From Vogesella aquatica (GTDB lineage Bacteria > Pseudomonadota > Gammaproteobacteria > Burkholderiales > Chromobacteriaceae), in NCBI RefSeq assembly GCF_028548455.1, contig NZ_JAQQLF010000001.1, positions 244,725-308,724 on the forward strand: a DNA stretch of 64,000 nucleotides, given 5' to 3'. The translations under genes were made by a program, and so were the position numbers. Shown piece after piece: positions 50,935-59,994 of this stretch. Positions within the stretch are counted from its first letter, which is position 1, and the number at the start of each line of letters is the position of its first letter. Below the pieces are notes generated by a model. That model ran no database searches, had not been told where the DNA came from, and was given only the letters and a program-made list of their open reading frames with translations.

Positions 50935-51693
50935 CTAGCGAGTTTTCCCCAGCCGGTGCAGCTCGACCAGCTTGGCGTATTTGATATAGCTGTTAAAACA
51001 GCCAATGCTGATATGCACCAAGCCGGGCAAGCCATCGCGAAAGCCCTGCCTTACCAGGTAAAACTTGATGAAACGCAGCAGCGGGCTGAACACCAGCTTG
51101 CCGATACCGGCTTTTTTGCCACGCCGGAACAGCGCTTCGGCCTGCAACGTGGTGTAGCGGTTCTGTTTTTCCAGATAACGGGCGATGTCTTCGCCCGACT
51201 CGTGCATCAGGTCGCCTTTCAGCATGCCGATCTCGTCTTTAGCGATCACGTACTCGTGCACCAGGTCATCCGACCAGCGGGCGTGCTGGCGGTGAAACAG
51301 GCGCAGGCTGTAGTCCGGGTAGCCTTCGCCAAATTTCAGAAAACGCCCCATGAACTTGTTACTACGGGCAAAACGCCAGGCGTAGGTGCCTGGGTTTTTA
51401 AGCAAGTTCATGATTTCATGGCGTAATTTATCGGACAGCCACTCGTCTGCATCCAGACACAGCACCCAGTCATGGCTGGCCTGCGCGACAGCAAATTGCT
51501 TTTGCGGGCCGAATCCCAGCCAGTCCTGGTGGATAACTTTTGCCTTATAGGCAGAAGCTATTGCCAATGTCCTGTCTGTACTCCCCGAATCCACCACCAC
51601 GATCTCGTCAGCAAAAGCACAGCTTTGTAGACATTTTTCCAGCTGGGTTTCTGCATTTTTGGTGATAAGCACCACGCTTAGCGCTTCAGACAT
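50935..51693 (-). CDS. Family 2 glycosyltransferase, WaaE/KdtX type
   Basis: The 252-residue enzyme begins LSVVLITKNAETQLEKCLQSCAFADEIVVVDSGSTDRTL, with the DXD-like LDADEWLS motif near 80 and FARSNKFMGRFLKFGEGYPDYSLRLFHR. These match WaaE/KdtX-type transferases that add glucose to the first heptose of the lipopolysaccharide core. It has no membrane anchor. It is separated from waaC/waaA by an AT-rich gap but belongs to the same pathway. Confidence 0.85.
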   Translation of the reverse strand: MSEALSVVLITKNAETQLEKCLQSCAFADEIVVVDSGSTDRTLAIASAYKAKVIHQDWLGFGPQKQFAVAQASHDWVLCLDADEWLSDKLRHEIMNLLKNPGTYAWRFARSNKFMGRFLKFGEGYPDYSLRLFHRQHARWSDDLVHEYVIAKDEIGMLKGDLMHESGEDIARYLEKQNRYTTLQAEALFRRGKKAGIGKLVFSPLLRFIKFYLVRQGFRDGLPGLVHISIGCFNSYIKYAKLVELHRLGKTR

Positions 51694-51750
51694 ACTTTCT
51701 AGACTGTCCAGTAATTAAATTGATAAGGGCTGATGAAGTAGCTATCCGGT

Positions 51751-52332
51751 TGTGGATAAGTACTTTTTTCTTTTTTGCTTCAATAGATTGCTTTGATTGA
51801 ACAGCTGTGCCTGCTACGCCTGTTTTGTGGTGCAAGCTTTGTGGATAAATTGGCGGTTTTGTCATCAAGCCTGCTTGTCCACATCGCCAAGCCTGGTTTT
51901 ACCCGCAGGCTGTGCATCAAGTGTGCCATGGCTAGGGGTCTGCAGCGAAGCCTATCCACCAGCTACCTATGCTTTCACGCCCTGCAGACTGGCGTTTTTT
52001 TATTGAAACATGGGTAGGTTGTTTCGCACCTCACTCTTTCATTGTTTTCACATTACTTATTTAAAGACAATGATATACAAGGCACTTTGCTGTGGATAAC
52101 TACTAAAAAATGCAATATTTCAACAGCTTGGCATGTGTGTGGCTACCCCATTAACCCAGGTTGCGCTGGCGGGAGCCTTTGTGGATAACTATGCGCTTCT
52201 TTATCCACAGCGCCTTATCCACATTCGGGTAGCCGCGATTTTACTTGGTTAACCACAGGGGCAGCCGTAGAATTCCGCGCATGAAAAATGTCCTGCTGCT
52301 GCGCACATCGTCGATGGGCGACCTTATCCACA
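51751..52332. other. Cluster of perfect DnaA boxes in AT-rich non-coding DNA
   Basis: Within about 580 bases lie TGTGGATAA at 51751, 51840, 52091 and 52180, TTATCCACA at 52201, 52215 and 52324, and the variant TTGTCCACA at 51875. Between them are AT-rich tracts (51760-51800 and 52025-52130) that could act as an unwinding element. The gap has no recognisable gene and no dnaA neighbour. Candidate DnaA-titration site (datA/DARS-like) or chromosomal origin. It overlaps the start of waaC. Confidence 0.65.
51926..52000 (+). terminator. Possible terminator of an unannotated transcript
   Basis: GTCTGCAG (51938-51945) can pair with CTGCAGAC (51982-51989), and GCCA with TGGC outside it, followed by GTTTTTTT. 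The 36-base loop is long. If real, it would end a short RNA transcribed from about 51780, in the DnaA-box region. Confidence 0.35.
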
Positions 52333-53240
52333 CTTGGCCGGCGCTGACCGAGCTGGCGCAACACCAGCCCGACACCCGCATTACCTGGCTGGCCGAAGAA
52401 GCCTTTGTGGATATCCCCGGCCTGCACCCGCAGGTACAGGCCACTTTGCCCATCGCCTGGCGGCGCTGGCGCAAGCATTTGCTGGCGCGCGATACCTGGC
52501 AGCAGATGGCGGCGCTCAAACAAGCCTTGCAAGGCACGCGCTGGGATCTGGTGCTGGACGCGCAGGGCCTGTTGAAAAGTGCGCTACCAGGCTGGCTGGC
52601 CAACGGCCCGCTGGCCGGCTACGACGCCGCCAGCATCCGCGAACCGTTGGCCGCACGGTTTTACGACCAGCATTACGCCGTGAGCCGCCAGCTTTCCGCC
52701 ATCGAGCGCAACCGTCGCCTGTTTGCCGCGGCTTTCGGTTATGAAGTAAGTGGTGCGCCAGTGTTTGGCATCCGTGCCGGTGCCCGCCCGGGCTGGCTGC
52801 CAGCCGGCCCTTACGCCGTGCTGCTGCACGCCACCAGCCGCGACAGCAAGCTGTGGCCGGAGCCGCACTGGCTGGCGTTGGCCGCCGAGCTGGCAGCGCA
52901 AGGCTTGTACGCGGTACTGCCGTGGGGCAATGCTGTGGAGCAGGCGCGGGCGCAAAGGTTGGCCGCCGCCATGCCGGGCGCGGTGGTGGCGCCGCGTGTG
53001 CCACTGCGCGAAGCCGCCGCGCTGCTAGGCCACGCCGCTGCCGTGGTGGGGGTGGATACCGGCCTGACCCATCTGGCCAACGCGCTGGATGTGCCGCTGG
53101 TAGCTATTTATACGGATACCGACCCGGCGCTGACCGGTGTAGTGGCAACCGTGCGTGCGGCCAACATCGGCCGGGCAGGGGAGATCCCGCCGGTAGACGC
53201 GGTGCTGGCCTTGCTGGCGCGTGTGCGGGGGGCAGCCTGA
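52281..53240 (+). CDS. waaC: Lipopolysaccharide heptosyltransferase I
   Basis: The 319-residue GT9 enzyme starts at ATG 52281 (MKNVLLLRTSSMGDLIHTWPALTEL), the usual N-terminus. Other marks are DLVLDAQGLLKSAL, HATSRDSKLWPEPHW, and the nucleotide-sugar region VVGVDTGLTHLANALDVPLVAIYTDTDP. It adds the first L-glycero-D-manno-heptose to Kdo2-lipid A. The DnaA box at 52324 is part of its codons for LIHT. It runs straight into waaA (TGATG). Confidence 0.95.
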   Translation: MKNVLLLRTSSMGDLIHTWPALTELAQHQPDTRITWLAEEAFVDIPGLHPQVQATLPIAWRRWRKHLLARDTWQQMAALKQALQGTRWDLVLDAQGLLKSALPGWLANGPLAGYDAASIREPLAARFYDQHYAVSRQLSAIERNRRLFAAAFGYEVSGAPVFGIRAGARPGWLPAGPYAVLLHATSRDSKLWPEPHWLALAAELAAQGLYAVLPWGNAVEQARAQRLAAAMPGAVVAPRVPLREAAALLGHAAAVVGVDTGLTHLANALDVPLVAIYTDTDPALTGVVATVRAANIGRAGEIPPVDAVLALLARVRGAA

Positions 53241-54487
53241 TGCTGCTGCGCCTGTACTCCGCGCTGTGGCCGCTGCTGACGCCGCTGATCAAGCGCTACC
53301 TGAAAAAACGCGCCCGCCAGGCGCCGGCGTATCTTGCGCACTGGGACGAGCGCTTCGGCCGCAGCCAGCCGCAGCCGCGCGGGCAGCAGATCTGGCTGCA
53401 CGCGGTGTCGGTGGGCGAAACCCGCGCCGCTTTGCCCTTGGTGAAAGCGCTGCGCGCGCGTTATCCACAGGCCAGCCTGCTGATTACCCAGATGACGCCC
53501 ACCGGCCGCGCTATTGCCCAGGAGCTGTACCCCGACGCCCAGGTGCACTACCTGCCGTACGACAACCTGCGCTGGATGCGCCGCTTTGTCGCCGCCGCGC
53601 AGCCGGCCTGCCTGCTGTTGATGGAAACCGAAATCTGGCCGGCCATGATCCACGCCTGCCGCGATGCCGGCGTGCCGGTGCTGCTGGTGAACGCGCGGCT
53701 GTCGGAAAAATCCGCCGCCGGTTATCGCCGCATCGCCCGCCTGGTACGCCCGGCGCTGCAGCGCCTGAACGCGGTGGCAGCACAAAGCCCGGACGATGCC
53801 GCCAGGTTGGCCGCACTGGGTACGCCGCAGCCGCTGGTGTGTGGCAGTACCAAATACGATTTCACGCCGCCGGCGGACAAGCTGGCGCTGGGCGAGGCGT
53901 TCCGCACCCGTATCGGCGCACGCCCGGTGTGGGTATGCGCCAGCACGCGCGATGGCGAAGAAGCGCTGATTCTGGACGCCTGGCGCGCCGCCGGCCCGCA
54001 GCAGGCCTTGCTGGTGTTGGTGCCACGCCACCCCGAGCGTTTTATCCAGGCGGCACAGTTGGCCGCAGAGCGCGGTTTTGCCGTGCAATGCCGCAGCGAC
54101 CAGATGGCGGTGGCCGCCGATACCCAGGTATGGGTGGGCGACAGCATGGGTGAGCTGTTCGCTTATTACGCTGCCGCTGACGTGGCCTTTGTCGGTGGTT
54201 CGCTGCTGGATTTCGGCGCGCAGAACATGATCGAGCCGGCCAGTGTCGGCGTACCTGTACTCCTGGGGCCTTCCACCTATAATTTTGCCGAGGCCAGCGC
54301 TTTGGCATTGCAAGCCGGCGCCGCGCGCCAGGTGGCCGATGCGCCGCAGCTGGTGGCGGCTGCGCTGGCGCTGCTGGACGATGCCGACACACGCCAGCGC
54401 ATGCGCGAGGCGGGGCTGGCGTTTACCGCTGCCCACCGGGGGGCCAGTGAACGTATCGCCAGCCTGATTGCAGCAACCCTGGGCTAG
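53240..54487 (+). CDS. waaA: 3-deoxy-D-manno-octulosonic-acid transferase
   Basis: The 415-residue WaaA/KdtA begins MLLRLYSALWPLLTPLIKRYLKKRARQ with a membrane-anchoring N-terminus, then IWLHAVSVGETRAALPLVKALRARYP (the S/T-VGE motif), YDNLRWMRRFV, LMETEIWPAMI and FVGGSLLDFGAQNMIEPASVGVPVLLGPSTYNF. It adds Kdo to lipid IVA. ATG 53240 overlaps the waaC stop. An exact copy of the repeat at 53804 encodes RLAA, and another DnaA box word is at 53461. Confidence 0.95.
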   Translation: MLLRLYSALWPLLTPLIKRYLKKRARQAPAYLAHWDERFGRSQPQPRGQQIWLHAVSVGETRAALPLVKALRARYPQASLLITQMTPTGRAIAQELYPDAQVHYLPYDNLRWMRRFVAAAQPACLLLMETEIWPAMIHACRDAGVPVLLVNARLSEKSAAGYRRIARLVRPALQRLNAVAAQSPDDAARLAALGTPQPLVCGSTKYDFTPPADKLALGEAFRTRIGARPVWVCASTRDGEEALILDAWRAAGPQQALLVLVPRHPERFIQAAQLAAERGFAVQCRSDQMAVAADTQVWVGDSMGELFAYYAAADVAFVGGSLLDFGAQNMIEPASVGVPVLLGPSTYNFAEASALALQAGAARQVADAPQLVAAALALLDDADTRQRMREAGLAFTAAHRGASERIASLIAATLG

Positions 54488-54581
54488 GCAGCGCCAGCTG
54501 GCCGCTGCCAGGTACTGTCCGCCTGCGTGGCAGGCATGATTGGGCACAGTGTGGCTGCCGCACTGTGCGATGGGAGATGGC

Positions 54582-55112
54582 ATGCAGGATTACCCCTTAG
54601 CCGACCCCTTGCTGGACGGGGTCTACACCAGCCGGCTGCGTCTGGCTGCACCCCAGCCAGGCGATGGCGCAGCACTGTATGCCGCCATCGAAGCCAGCCT
54701 GCCGCTGCTGCGCTGTTTTCCGGATAGCCTGCCGTGGGCGCAGCCGCCGCAACACGCCGAGGCCTGCGAAGCCTGGTGCCGCAAGGTGGCGCTGGTGTGG
54801 CCACAGGCGCAGGACAAGATTGCCCTGTTATGGCTGGGGGGCGAGATCGTCGGCTGCTGCGAGCTGCACCTGCGCAGCGCGCAATGCTGGGAGCTGGGGT
54901 TCTGGGGCCATCCGGACTGGCTGGGGCTGGGTTTGTATACCGAGGCGACAGATAGCATGCTGTCGCTGGCGTTTGGCCCCTACGGTGCGCAGGAGGTCTA
55001 CGCCTGCACCGATGCGGCCAACCATGCCGCCCGCCGTCTGTGCCAGCGCCTGGGCATGGTGCAGCGCTGGCCGGATGACGCCAGCTGCGTTTACCGCATC
55101 CGCCTGAATTGA
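54582..55112 (+). CDS. GNAT-family acetyltransferase (RimJ/RimL-like)
   Basis: A 176-residue protein with ARF/RimL-type marks: SRLRLAAPQPGDGAALYAAIEASLPLLRCFPDSLPWAQPPQHAEACEAW, then ELGFWGHPDWLGLGLYTEATDSMLSLAFGPYGAQEVYACTDAANHAARRLCQRLGM (in parts). This subgroup acetylates N-termini or amino sugars. The acetyl-CoA loop WLGLGLYTEA departs from the usual Q/RxxGxG/A. ATG 54582 is preceded by GGGAGATGGC; 54570 or 54540 are alternatives. Confidence 0.8.
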   Translation: MQDYPLADPLLDGVYTSRLRLAAPQPGDGAALYAAIEASLPLLRCFPDSLPWAQPPQHAEACEAWCRKVALVWPQAQDKIALLWLGGEIVGCCELHLRSAQCWELGFWGHPDWLGLGLYTEATDSMLSLAFGPYGAQEVYACTDAANHAARRLCQRLGMVQRWPDDASCVYRIRLN

Positions 55113-55142
55113 ATGCCCACCCGCTAACGCCTTGCGCAATGT

Positions 55143-55176
55143 AAAAACCCCCGCCAGCAGGCTGACGGGGGTTTTT
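55143..55176. terminator. Strong bidirectional intrinsic terminator
   Basis: AAAAACCCCCGCCAGC pairs with GCTGACGGGGGTTTTT (one mismatch), between convergent genes. Confidence 0.9.
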
Positions 55177-55190
55177 GATGTGTGGCCGTA

Positions 55191-55772
55191 TCAGGCCGGG
55201 CGGTAGATCAGGCGGTTTTCAAACAGCACTTCCTGCTCGGCCAGCTGAAAGCTGCCACCCGGTGGCACCGCGCGCTCGTATACCAGGCGCTGGCCATTGC
55301 TGATGATCCAGGCGTGGATGGGTTGGCCCATGAAATTGCCCAGGATTTCATCCGATTTCTGCACCATGGCGCTGTCGGCCAGCAGGGTGCCCCGCGGTGC
55401 CGGTGCACTATCGTCCTGCTCGCTGGCTTCCTGCTGCGCCGTGCGCCAGTCGTTTTGCTGGCGGAAAGTCTGCACCTGCTTGCGCGCGCCCCATTGCAGC
55501 ATCATGCGGTACAGGAATACCGGCAGGCCCACGGCGTGTACCTGCTTGTATTCGTCGATCACGCACTTCACGACAAACGTGTGCTGGCAATGCGGGCATT
55601 GGCCGTCGGCCAGCACAAATACCTTGTCTTTCAGCAGCAGGGCCATGCCCTCCATCGCCGACGCTTTCACCAGCTGCTTGCAGTGCGGGCAATGCTTGGC
55701 AAAACGGCTAACCGTGTTGCCATTGGGGTAGGTAATGGGAAAGAAACGGTCCAGGCGGTCGGGTTGGATCAT
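55191..55772 (-). CDS. Hypothetical protein with two CPHC zinc-ribbon-like pairs
   Basis: A 193-residue cytoplasmic protein of unknown family. Two cysteine pairs, C28PHC31 and C59PHC62, are spaced 27 residues apart and probably hold one zinc ion in a rubredoxin-like or zinc-ribbon fold. The remainder (VVKCVIDEYKQVHAVGLPVFLYRMMLQWG, then an acidic linker and IHAWIISNGQRLVYERAVPPGGSF) looks like a soluble domain. The start MIQPDRLDRFF has no strong ribosome site. Confidence 0.7.
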   Translation of the reverse strand: MIQPDRLDRFFPITYPNGNTVSRFAKHCPHCKQLVKASAMEGMALLLKDKVFVLADGQCPHCQHTFVVKCVIDEYKQVHAVGLPVFLYRMMLQWGARKQVQTFRQQNDWRTAQQEASEQDDSAPAPRGTLLADSAMVQKSDEILGNFMGQPIHAWIISNGQRLVYERAVPPGGSFQLAEQEVLFENRLIYRPA

Positions 55773-55811
55773 GCTGTTACTCGTGGTATGCGGCTGTGAA
55801 GCAAAGGCTGA

Positions 55812-56678
55812 TTATACCCCCGTAACGTGCAAATGCTGGCCTAGTGTATGGCTATCGCCGGGGGCAATCTGGCGGCTGTCTGCGCCGGCATTGGCGGCTT
55901 CCACACACAAAAAGTGCTGCCAGCCGTCGTCCGGCATGTCGGCCAGCGCTACCGCGCCGCTGGCCCACGGCGTCCACACCACGGTGCTGGCCGAGCCGCT
56001 GCTGCTGATGGCTACCGTGCGTTGCCAGGCGGCATCGTGCAGGGTGCAGGCGGCACCGCTGGCGACCACGGCATCGGTGGGGCCATGAAAACGCCATGGG
56101 CTGGCGGGCAGGGTGCCGTGGGTGTCGGTGAGCTTGTCGTGGCTGCTGGCGTTTTCCAGCCCTGTCAGGCTGGCCTGGCGGATATCGCCCACGGCGATGT
56201 AGCTGTGCAGCGCGGCGCTGACGGTGGCCACGGTCTTGCCGTGGTTACGCGTGGTCAGCGCTATGTCCACGGCCTCGCCCAGTACCAGGCTCAGGCTGGA
56301 CGACAGCTCGCCGTGGCGCGGGCCATTCAGTTTCACGTGAAACCCCAGCTCGCTGCGCGCGATGGCGTTGACCGCCCACAGCGCGGTACGCGCTACGCCG
56401 TGCTGCGGTTGGCTGGCGTCGCTGCCGTGTTTGCCAAACCAAGGCCAGCACAGCGGCACGCCGCCGCGTATGGCCTTGTCCGGCTGCAGTAGCGCCGTGG
56501 GCGACAGGTAAAACAAAGCTTGGCCGCCGTGCGGGGTGTAGCCCAGCAGCTGGCCACCGTACAGGCTCAAGGTGGCAGTAAAGGCGGGGTGGGTAAAGGC
56601 CAGGCCGGGTACGCCGGGGGCCAGCTCGATGGCGCGTACGCCAGCGGGTAACAGGTCGGGGTGTACGGGGTGACTCAT
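55812..56678 (-). CDS. D-hexose-6-phosphate mutarotase (aldose 1-epimerase family)
   Basis: The 288-residue enzyme starts at ATG 56678 (MSHPVHPDLLPAGVRAIELAPG). Marks are FYLSPTALLQPDKAIRGGVPLCWPWFG, QPQHGVARTALWAV (catalytic His), GENAS-like LTGLENASSHD and TVVWTPWA. It interconverts anomers of glucose-6-phosphate and related sugars. A much longer reading to 57533 crosses the hutC gene on the other strand and is a shadow. Here the protein lacks a signal peptide. Confidence 0.88.
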   Translation of the reverse strand: MSHPVHPDLLPAGVRAIELAPGVPGLAFTHPAFTATLSLYGGQLLGYTPHGGQALFYLSPTALLQPDKAIRGGVPLCWPWFGKHGSDASQPQHGVARTALWAVNAIARSELGFHVKLNGPRHGELSSSLSLVLGEAVDIALTTRNHGKTVATVSAALHSYIAVGDIRQASLTGLENASSHDKLTDTHGTLPASPWRFHGPTDAVVASGAACTLHDAAWQRTVAISSSGSASTVVWTPWASGAVALADMPDDGWQHFLCVEAANAGADSRQIAPGDSHTLGQHLHVTGV

Positions 56679-56792
56679 GGCGATTCCATCAGCAAAGGTG
56701 GGAGTGGGCGCGGCAGGCGGGTGACGCATGCCATACGGCTCTAAGCTAACCGCTGCCAAGCGCTTTGACCAGTGCCGCGTTACAATCACGGC

Positions 56793-57521
56793 ATGAGCAC
56801 GCCCAAACCCGCCGCCAAGCCCCATTTCCTGCGCATCCGCGATTACATCCTCGATGGTATCAAGCAGCGCACCTTTGCCCCCGGTGCCAAGATTCCGCCC
56901 GAAGTAGAGCTGGCGCGCCAGTTTGGCGTGTCGCGCATGACGGTGAACAAGGCCATCCGCGACCTGGCCGAGGCCGGCGTGCTGCTGCGTTACGCCGGTG
57001 ACGGCACCTACGTGGCCGAGCGCAAGGCCGAGTCGCCGCTGCTGGACGTGAACAATATCGCCGAGGAAGTCGCGCTGCGCGGCCACGCCTACTGTGCCCA
57101 GGTGCTGTTTGCCCGCGCCGAGCCGGCCAGCGAGGAAGTGGCGCTGCGCCTGGGCATGGCTGCCGGCGCCGCGGTGTTCCACTCGCTGATCGTGCACCAC
57201 GAAGACGACAGCCCGATCCAGATCGAAGACCGCTACGTGAACCCGCAGTGGGCGCCGGACTACCTGGCGCAGGCTTTCGAGCAGGAAACCCCCAACGCCT
57301 ACCTGATGCGCACCTGCCCGCTTACCGACGTGGAACACACGGTAGAAGCGGTGTTGCCTGGCGCCGACGAACAGCAGCTGCTGGCGCTGGCGCAGCCGGA
57401 GCCCTGCCTGCGCGTGCTGCGCCGTACCTGGTCCGGCAAGCACCTGGTCAGCTTTGCCCGCCTGCTGCACCCCGGCAGCAAGTACAAGCTGCGCTCGCAG
57501 ACGCGGGTACGCAAAACGTAA
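56793..57521 (+). CDS. hutC: Histidine utilization repressor
   Basis: A 242-residue GntR/HutC-type regulator. The winged-helix domain reads FLRIRDYILDGIKQRTFAPGAKIPPEVELARQFGVSRMTVNKAIRDLAEAGVLLRYAGDGTYVA (in parts), and the UTRA ligand domain has VLFARAEPASEEVALRLGM and LIVHHEDDSPIQIEDRYVNPQWAPDYL. Urocanate or a related compound is expected to release it from DNA. It is the first gene of the hut cluster; its stop codon touches one of two TGTATATACA operators. The start at 56793 is preceded by TTACAATCACGG with a poor ribosome site. Confidence 0.95.
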   Translation: MSTPKPAAKPHFLRIRDYILDGIKQRTFAPGAKIPPEVELARQFGVSRMTVNKAIRDLAEAGVLLRYAGDGTYVAERKAESPLLDVNNIAEEVALRGHAYCAQVLFARAEPASEEVALRLGMAAGAAVFHSLIVHHEDDSPIQIEDRYVNPQWAPDYLAQAFEQETPNAYLMRTCPLTDVEHTVEAVLPGADEQQLLALAQPEPCLRVLRRTWSGKHLVSFARLLHPGSKYKLRSQTRVRKT

Positions 57522-57533
57522 TTGTATATACAT
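57521..57533. promoter_or_regulatory. HutC operator copy 1
   Basis: ATTGTATATACAT contains the palindrome TGTATATACA and begins at the last base of the hutC stop codon. Its exact inverse stands at 57668-57680. Confidence 0.7.
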
Positions 57534-57548
57534 TTAAGCCACACCCCG

Positions 57549-57584
57549 CAACAGGCCACGTTTTGACGTGGCCTGTTGTTTTTT
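57549..57584 (+). terminator. Intrinsic terminator after hutC
   Basis: The 13-bp stem CAACAGGCCACGT/ACGTGGCCTGTTG with a TTTG loop is followed by TTTTTT. It lies between the two HutC operators. Confidence 0.9.
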
Positions 57585-57667
57585 ATGGGTTTTTTATGCA
57601 AAGGCACGGCTGTCTTGCTGCAACGCGGCAATAAATGCTGCTTGACGTGGCGGCGTGCATGGTCTAA

Positions 57668-57680
57668 ATGTATATACAAT
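57668..57680. promoter_or_regulatory. HutC operator copy 2
   Basis: ATGTATATACAAT is the exact reverse complement of the first operator and lies 23 bases before the hutI start. It is well placed to repress hutIGUH. Confidence 0.75.
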
Positions 57681-57703
57681 TAATCGCACAACCGGATTCA
57701 GCC

Positions 57704-58939
57704 ATGCACCAGCCCGACCAGTCCTTGTGGATCAACGCCCGCCTCGCCACCTGCGACGCGGCCAACCCCGCGCCCTACGGCGCGCTGGAAGGCCACGCGC
57801 TATGGCTGAAAGAGGGCCGCATCCACGCCGTGCTGCCGCAAGCCCAGGCGCTGCAGGCTTTCGGCCAGGCCGGTAGCGTGCACGACGCGCAAGGCCGCTG
57901 GCTCACCCCCGGCCTGGTGGATTGCCACACCCACCTGGTGTACGGCGGCAACCGCGCCGCGGAATGGGAAAAACGCCTCACCGGCGTGCCCTACCAGCAA
58001 ATCGCGGCCGAAGGCGGCGGCATCATTTCCACCGTGCGCGCCACCCGCAGCCTGGACGAAGACGAGCTGGCGCTGGCCAGCTTGCCACGCCTGAAAGCGC
58101 TGATGAAGGAAGGCGTTACCACGGTCGAGATCAAGTCCGGCTACGGCCTGACGCTGGCCGACGAGCTGAAACAGCTGCGCGCCGCGCGCCGTCTGGCCGC
58201 CGCGCTGCCGGTTGAAGTGGCCACCACGTTGCTGTCGGCGCATGCGCTGCCGCCGGAATACGCCGGCCAGGCCGACGCCTACATCGATCACGTATGCCAC
58301 ACCATCGTGCCGGCTGCCGCCGCCGAAGGCCTGGCCGAAGCGGTGGACGTGTTCTGCGAAGGGGTCGGTTTTTCGCCGGCGCAAACCCGCCGCGTGTTCG
58401 ACGCCGCCCGCGCCCACGGCCTGCAACTGAAAGGCCACGTCGAGCAGCTGTCCAACCTGCACGGCGCCGCGCTGGTGGCCGAGTGCGGCGGCCTGTCGGC
58501 CGACCATATCGAATACCTGGACGACGCCGGCGTGGCCGCCATGGCGCAGGCCGGCACCGTGGCCGTGTTGCTGCCCGGGGCCTATTACTTTTTGCGCGAA
58601 ACGCAGAAACCGCCGGTGGACAAACTGCGCGCGGCCGGTGTGGCGATGGCGGTGTCCACCGACCTCAACCCCGGCACCAGCCCGTTTGCCTCCATCCGGC
58701 TAGCGATGAACCAGGCCTGCGTGCTGTTCGGCCTGACGCCGGAAGAGGCACTGTTGGGCGCTACCCGCCACGCCGCGCAGGCGCTGGGGCGCGGCCACAG
58801 CCACGGCAAGTTGGCTGCCGGCTACGTGGCCGACCTGCTGCTGTGGGACATCGAGCACCCGGCCGAAATCGTATACGGCCTGGGCACCAACCCGCTGAAG
58901 CAGCGCGTGTTCCGGGGTGTGGTGCAAAGCATCGAATAA
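57704..58939 (+). CDS. hutI: Imidazolonepropionase
   Basis: The 411-residue amidohydrolase opens the imidazolone ring in histidine breakdown. Metal motif is [16 protein letters not shown] (H75, H77), with later marks [45 protein letters not shown] and [16 protein letters not shown] choose ATG 57704, because the ATG at 57668 lies within the operator itself. It is followed by hutG with a 75-base gap. Confidence 0.96.
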   Translation: MHQPDQSLWINARLATCDAANPAPYGALEGHALWLKEGRIHAVLPQAQALQAFGQAGSVHDAQGRWLTPGLVDCHTHLVYGGNRAAEWEKRLTGVPYQQIAAEGGGIISTVRATRSLDEDELALASLPRLKALMKEGVTTVEIKSGYGLTLADELKQLRAARRLAAALPVEVATTLLSAHALPPEYAGQADAYIDHVCHTIVPAAAAEGLAEAVDVFCEGVGFSPAQTRRVFDAARAHGLQLKGHVEQLSNLHGAALVAECGGLSADHIEYLDDAGVAAMAQAGTVAVLLPGAYYFLRETQKPPVDKLRAAGVAMAVSTDLNPGTSPFASIRLAMNQACVLFGLTPEEALLGATRHAAQALGRGHSHGKLAAGYVADLLLWDIEHPAEIVYGLGTNPLKQRVFRGVVQSIE

Positions 58940-59014
58940 GCGCCGGCAACGGCAAACCCTGATTGTGACGTCTTGCCTGCCGTTGGTGGCAAGGCGGTTT
59001 GAAAGGAACCCGAA

Positions 59015-59947
59015 ATGTCTATCGACATGAGCATGTGGACCGGCCGCGTAGACGCCGCCGAAGGCGACGTCGCCCGCCGCTGGCACCAGGCGGTACAGCC
59101 GCTGGCTGAGGGTGTGGCCCCTGGCATTGCCATTCTCGGCTTTGCCTGCGACGAAGGCGTACGCCGCAACCAGGGCCGTACCGGCGCCGTAGACGGCCCG
59201 CTGGCGCTGCGCCGCGCGCTGGCCAACCTGGCCTGGCACCCCACGCTGCCGCTGTACGACGCCGGCACCGTGCGCTGCGACGACGGCGACCTGGACGCCG
59301 CGCACGAAAGGTTGGCCGCAGCCGTTACCGCCATCGTGCAAGCCGGCCACCTGCCGCTGGTACTGGGTGGCGGCCACGAAACCGCCTACGGCCACTGGCT
59401 GGGCCTGGCCCGCGCCCACGCCGGCAAGCGTATCGGCATCGTCAACTTCGACGCCCATTTCGACCTGCGCCAGGCCGACACCGCCACCAGCGGCACGCCG
59501 TTTGCGCAGATTGCCGCCGCCTGCCACACGCTGGGCCAGCCGTTCCGCTACCTGTGCCTGGGCGTGGCGGAAACCGCCAACACCCGTGCGCTGTTCGACA
59601 CCGCCGCCCGCTTGGGCGCCGAATGGCGGCTGGACAGCGATATGGCACCGTGGCAGCTGGCCGAAGCGCGCCAGCAGCTGGCCGAGTTCGTCGACAGCGT
59701 GGACGCGGTGTACCTCACCATCGACCTGGACGTGCTGCCCGCCGCGCAAATGCCGGCCGTGTCGGCCCCGGCCGGCTACGGCGTGGATATTGCCGTAGTA
59801 GACGCACTGGTGGCCAAGCTGGCGCGCAGCGGCAAGCTGATTGGCGCCGACCTGGTGGAATTCAACCCCGTTTTCGACCAGGACAGCCACGGCGCCAAAG
59901 CCGCCGCCCGGCTGGCCTGGGGCATTACCCGCCAGCTGCGCCGCTAG
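59015..59947 (+). CDS. hutG: Formimidoylglutamase
   Basis: A 310-residue ureohydrolase of the HutG type that turns N-formimidoyl-L-glutamate into glutamate and formamide. Binuclear Mn ligands are seen in [10 protein letters not shown] (H121), [10 protein letters not shown] (D146, H148, D150) and [19 protein letters not shown] precedes ATG 59015. It shows that this strain uses the four-enzyme route ending in formamide, not the five-step formylglutamate route. An exact repeat copy at 59309 encodes RLAA. Confidence 0.95.
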   Translation: MSIDMSMWTGRVDAAEGDVARRWHQAVQPLAEGVAPGIAILGFACDEGVRRNQGRTGAVDGPLALRRALANLAWHPTLPLYDAGTVRCDDGDLDAAHERLAAAVTAIVQAGHLPLVLGGGHETAYGHWLGLARAHAGKRIGIVNFDAHFDLRQADTATSGTPFAQIAAACHTLGQPFRYLCLGVAETANTRALFDTAARLGAEWRLDSDMAPWQLAEARQQLAEFVDSVDAVYLTIDLDVLPAAQMPAVSAPAGYGVDIAVVDALVAKLARSGKLIGADLVEFNPVFDQDSHGAKAAARLAWGITRQLRR

Positions 59948-59994
59948 TGCGGGTCTGGCCACACACGACACCGATTTTTAGAGGAGAGACTCCC

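Noticed and set aside
51793..52017. ORFs of 69-74 codons in the DnaA-box gap
   Set aside because: No ribosome site, cysteine/leucine-rich random-looking products and overlap with DnaA boxes argue against a gene.
55812..57533. 573-codon reading of the mutarotase gene
   Set aside because: The N-terminal 285 codons run antisense through hutC. The enzyme fold starts at the internal ATG 56678.
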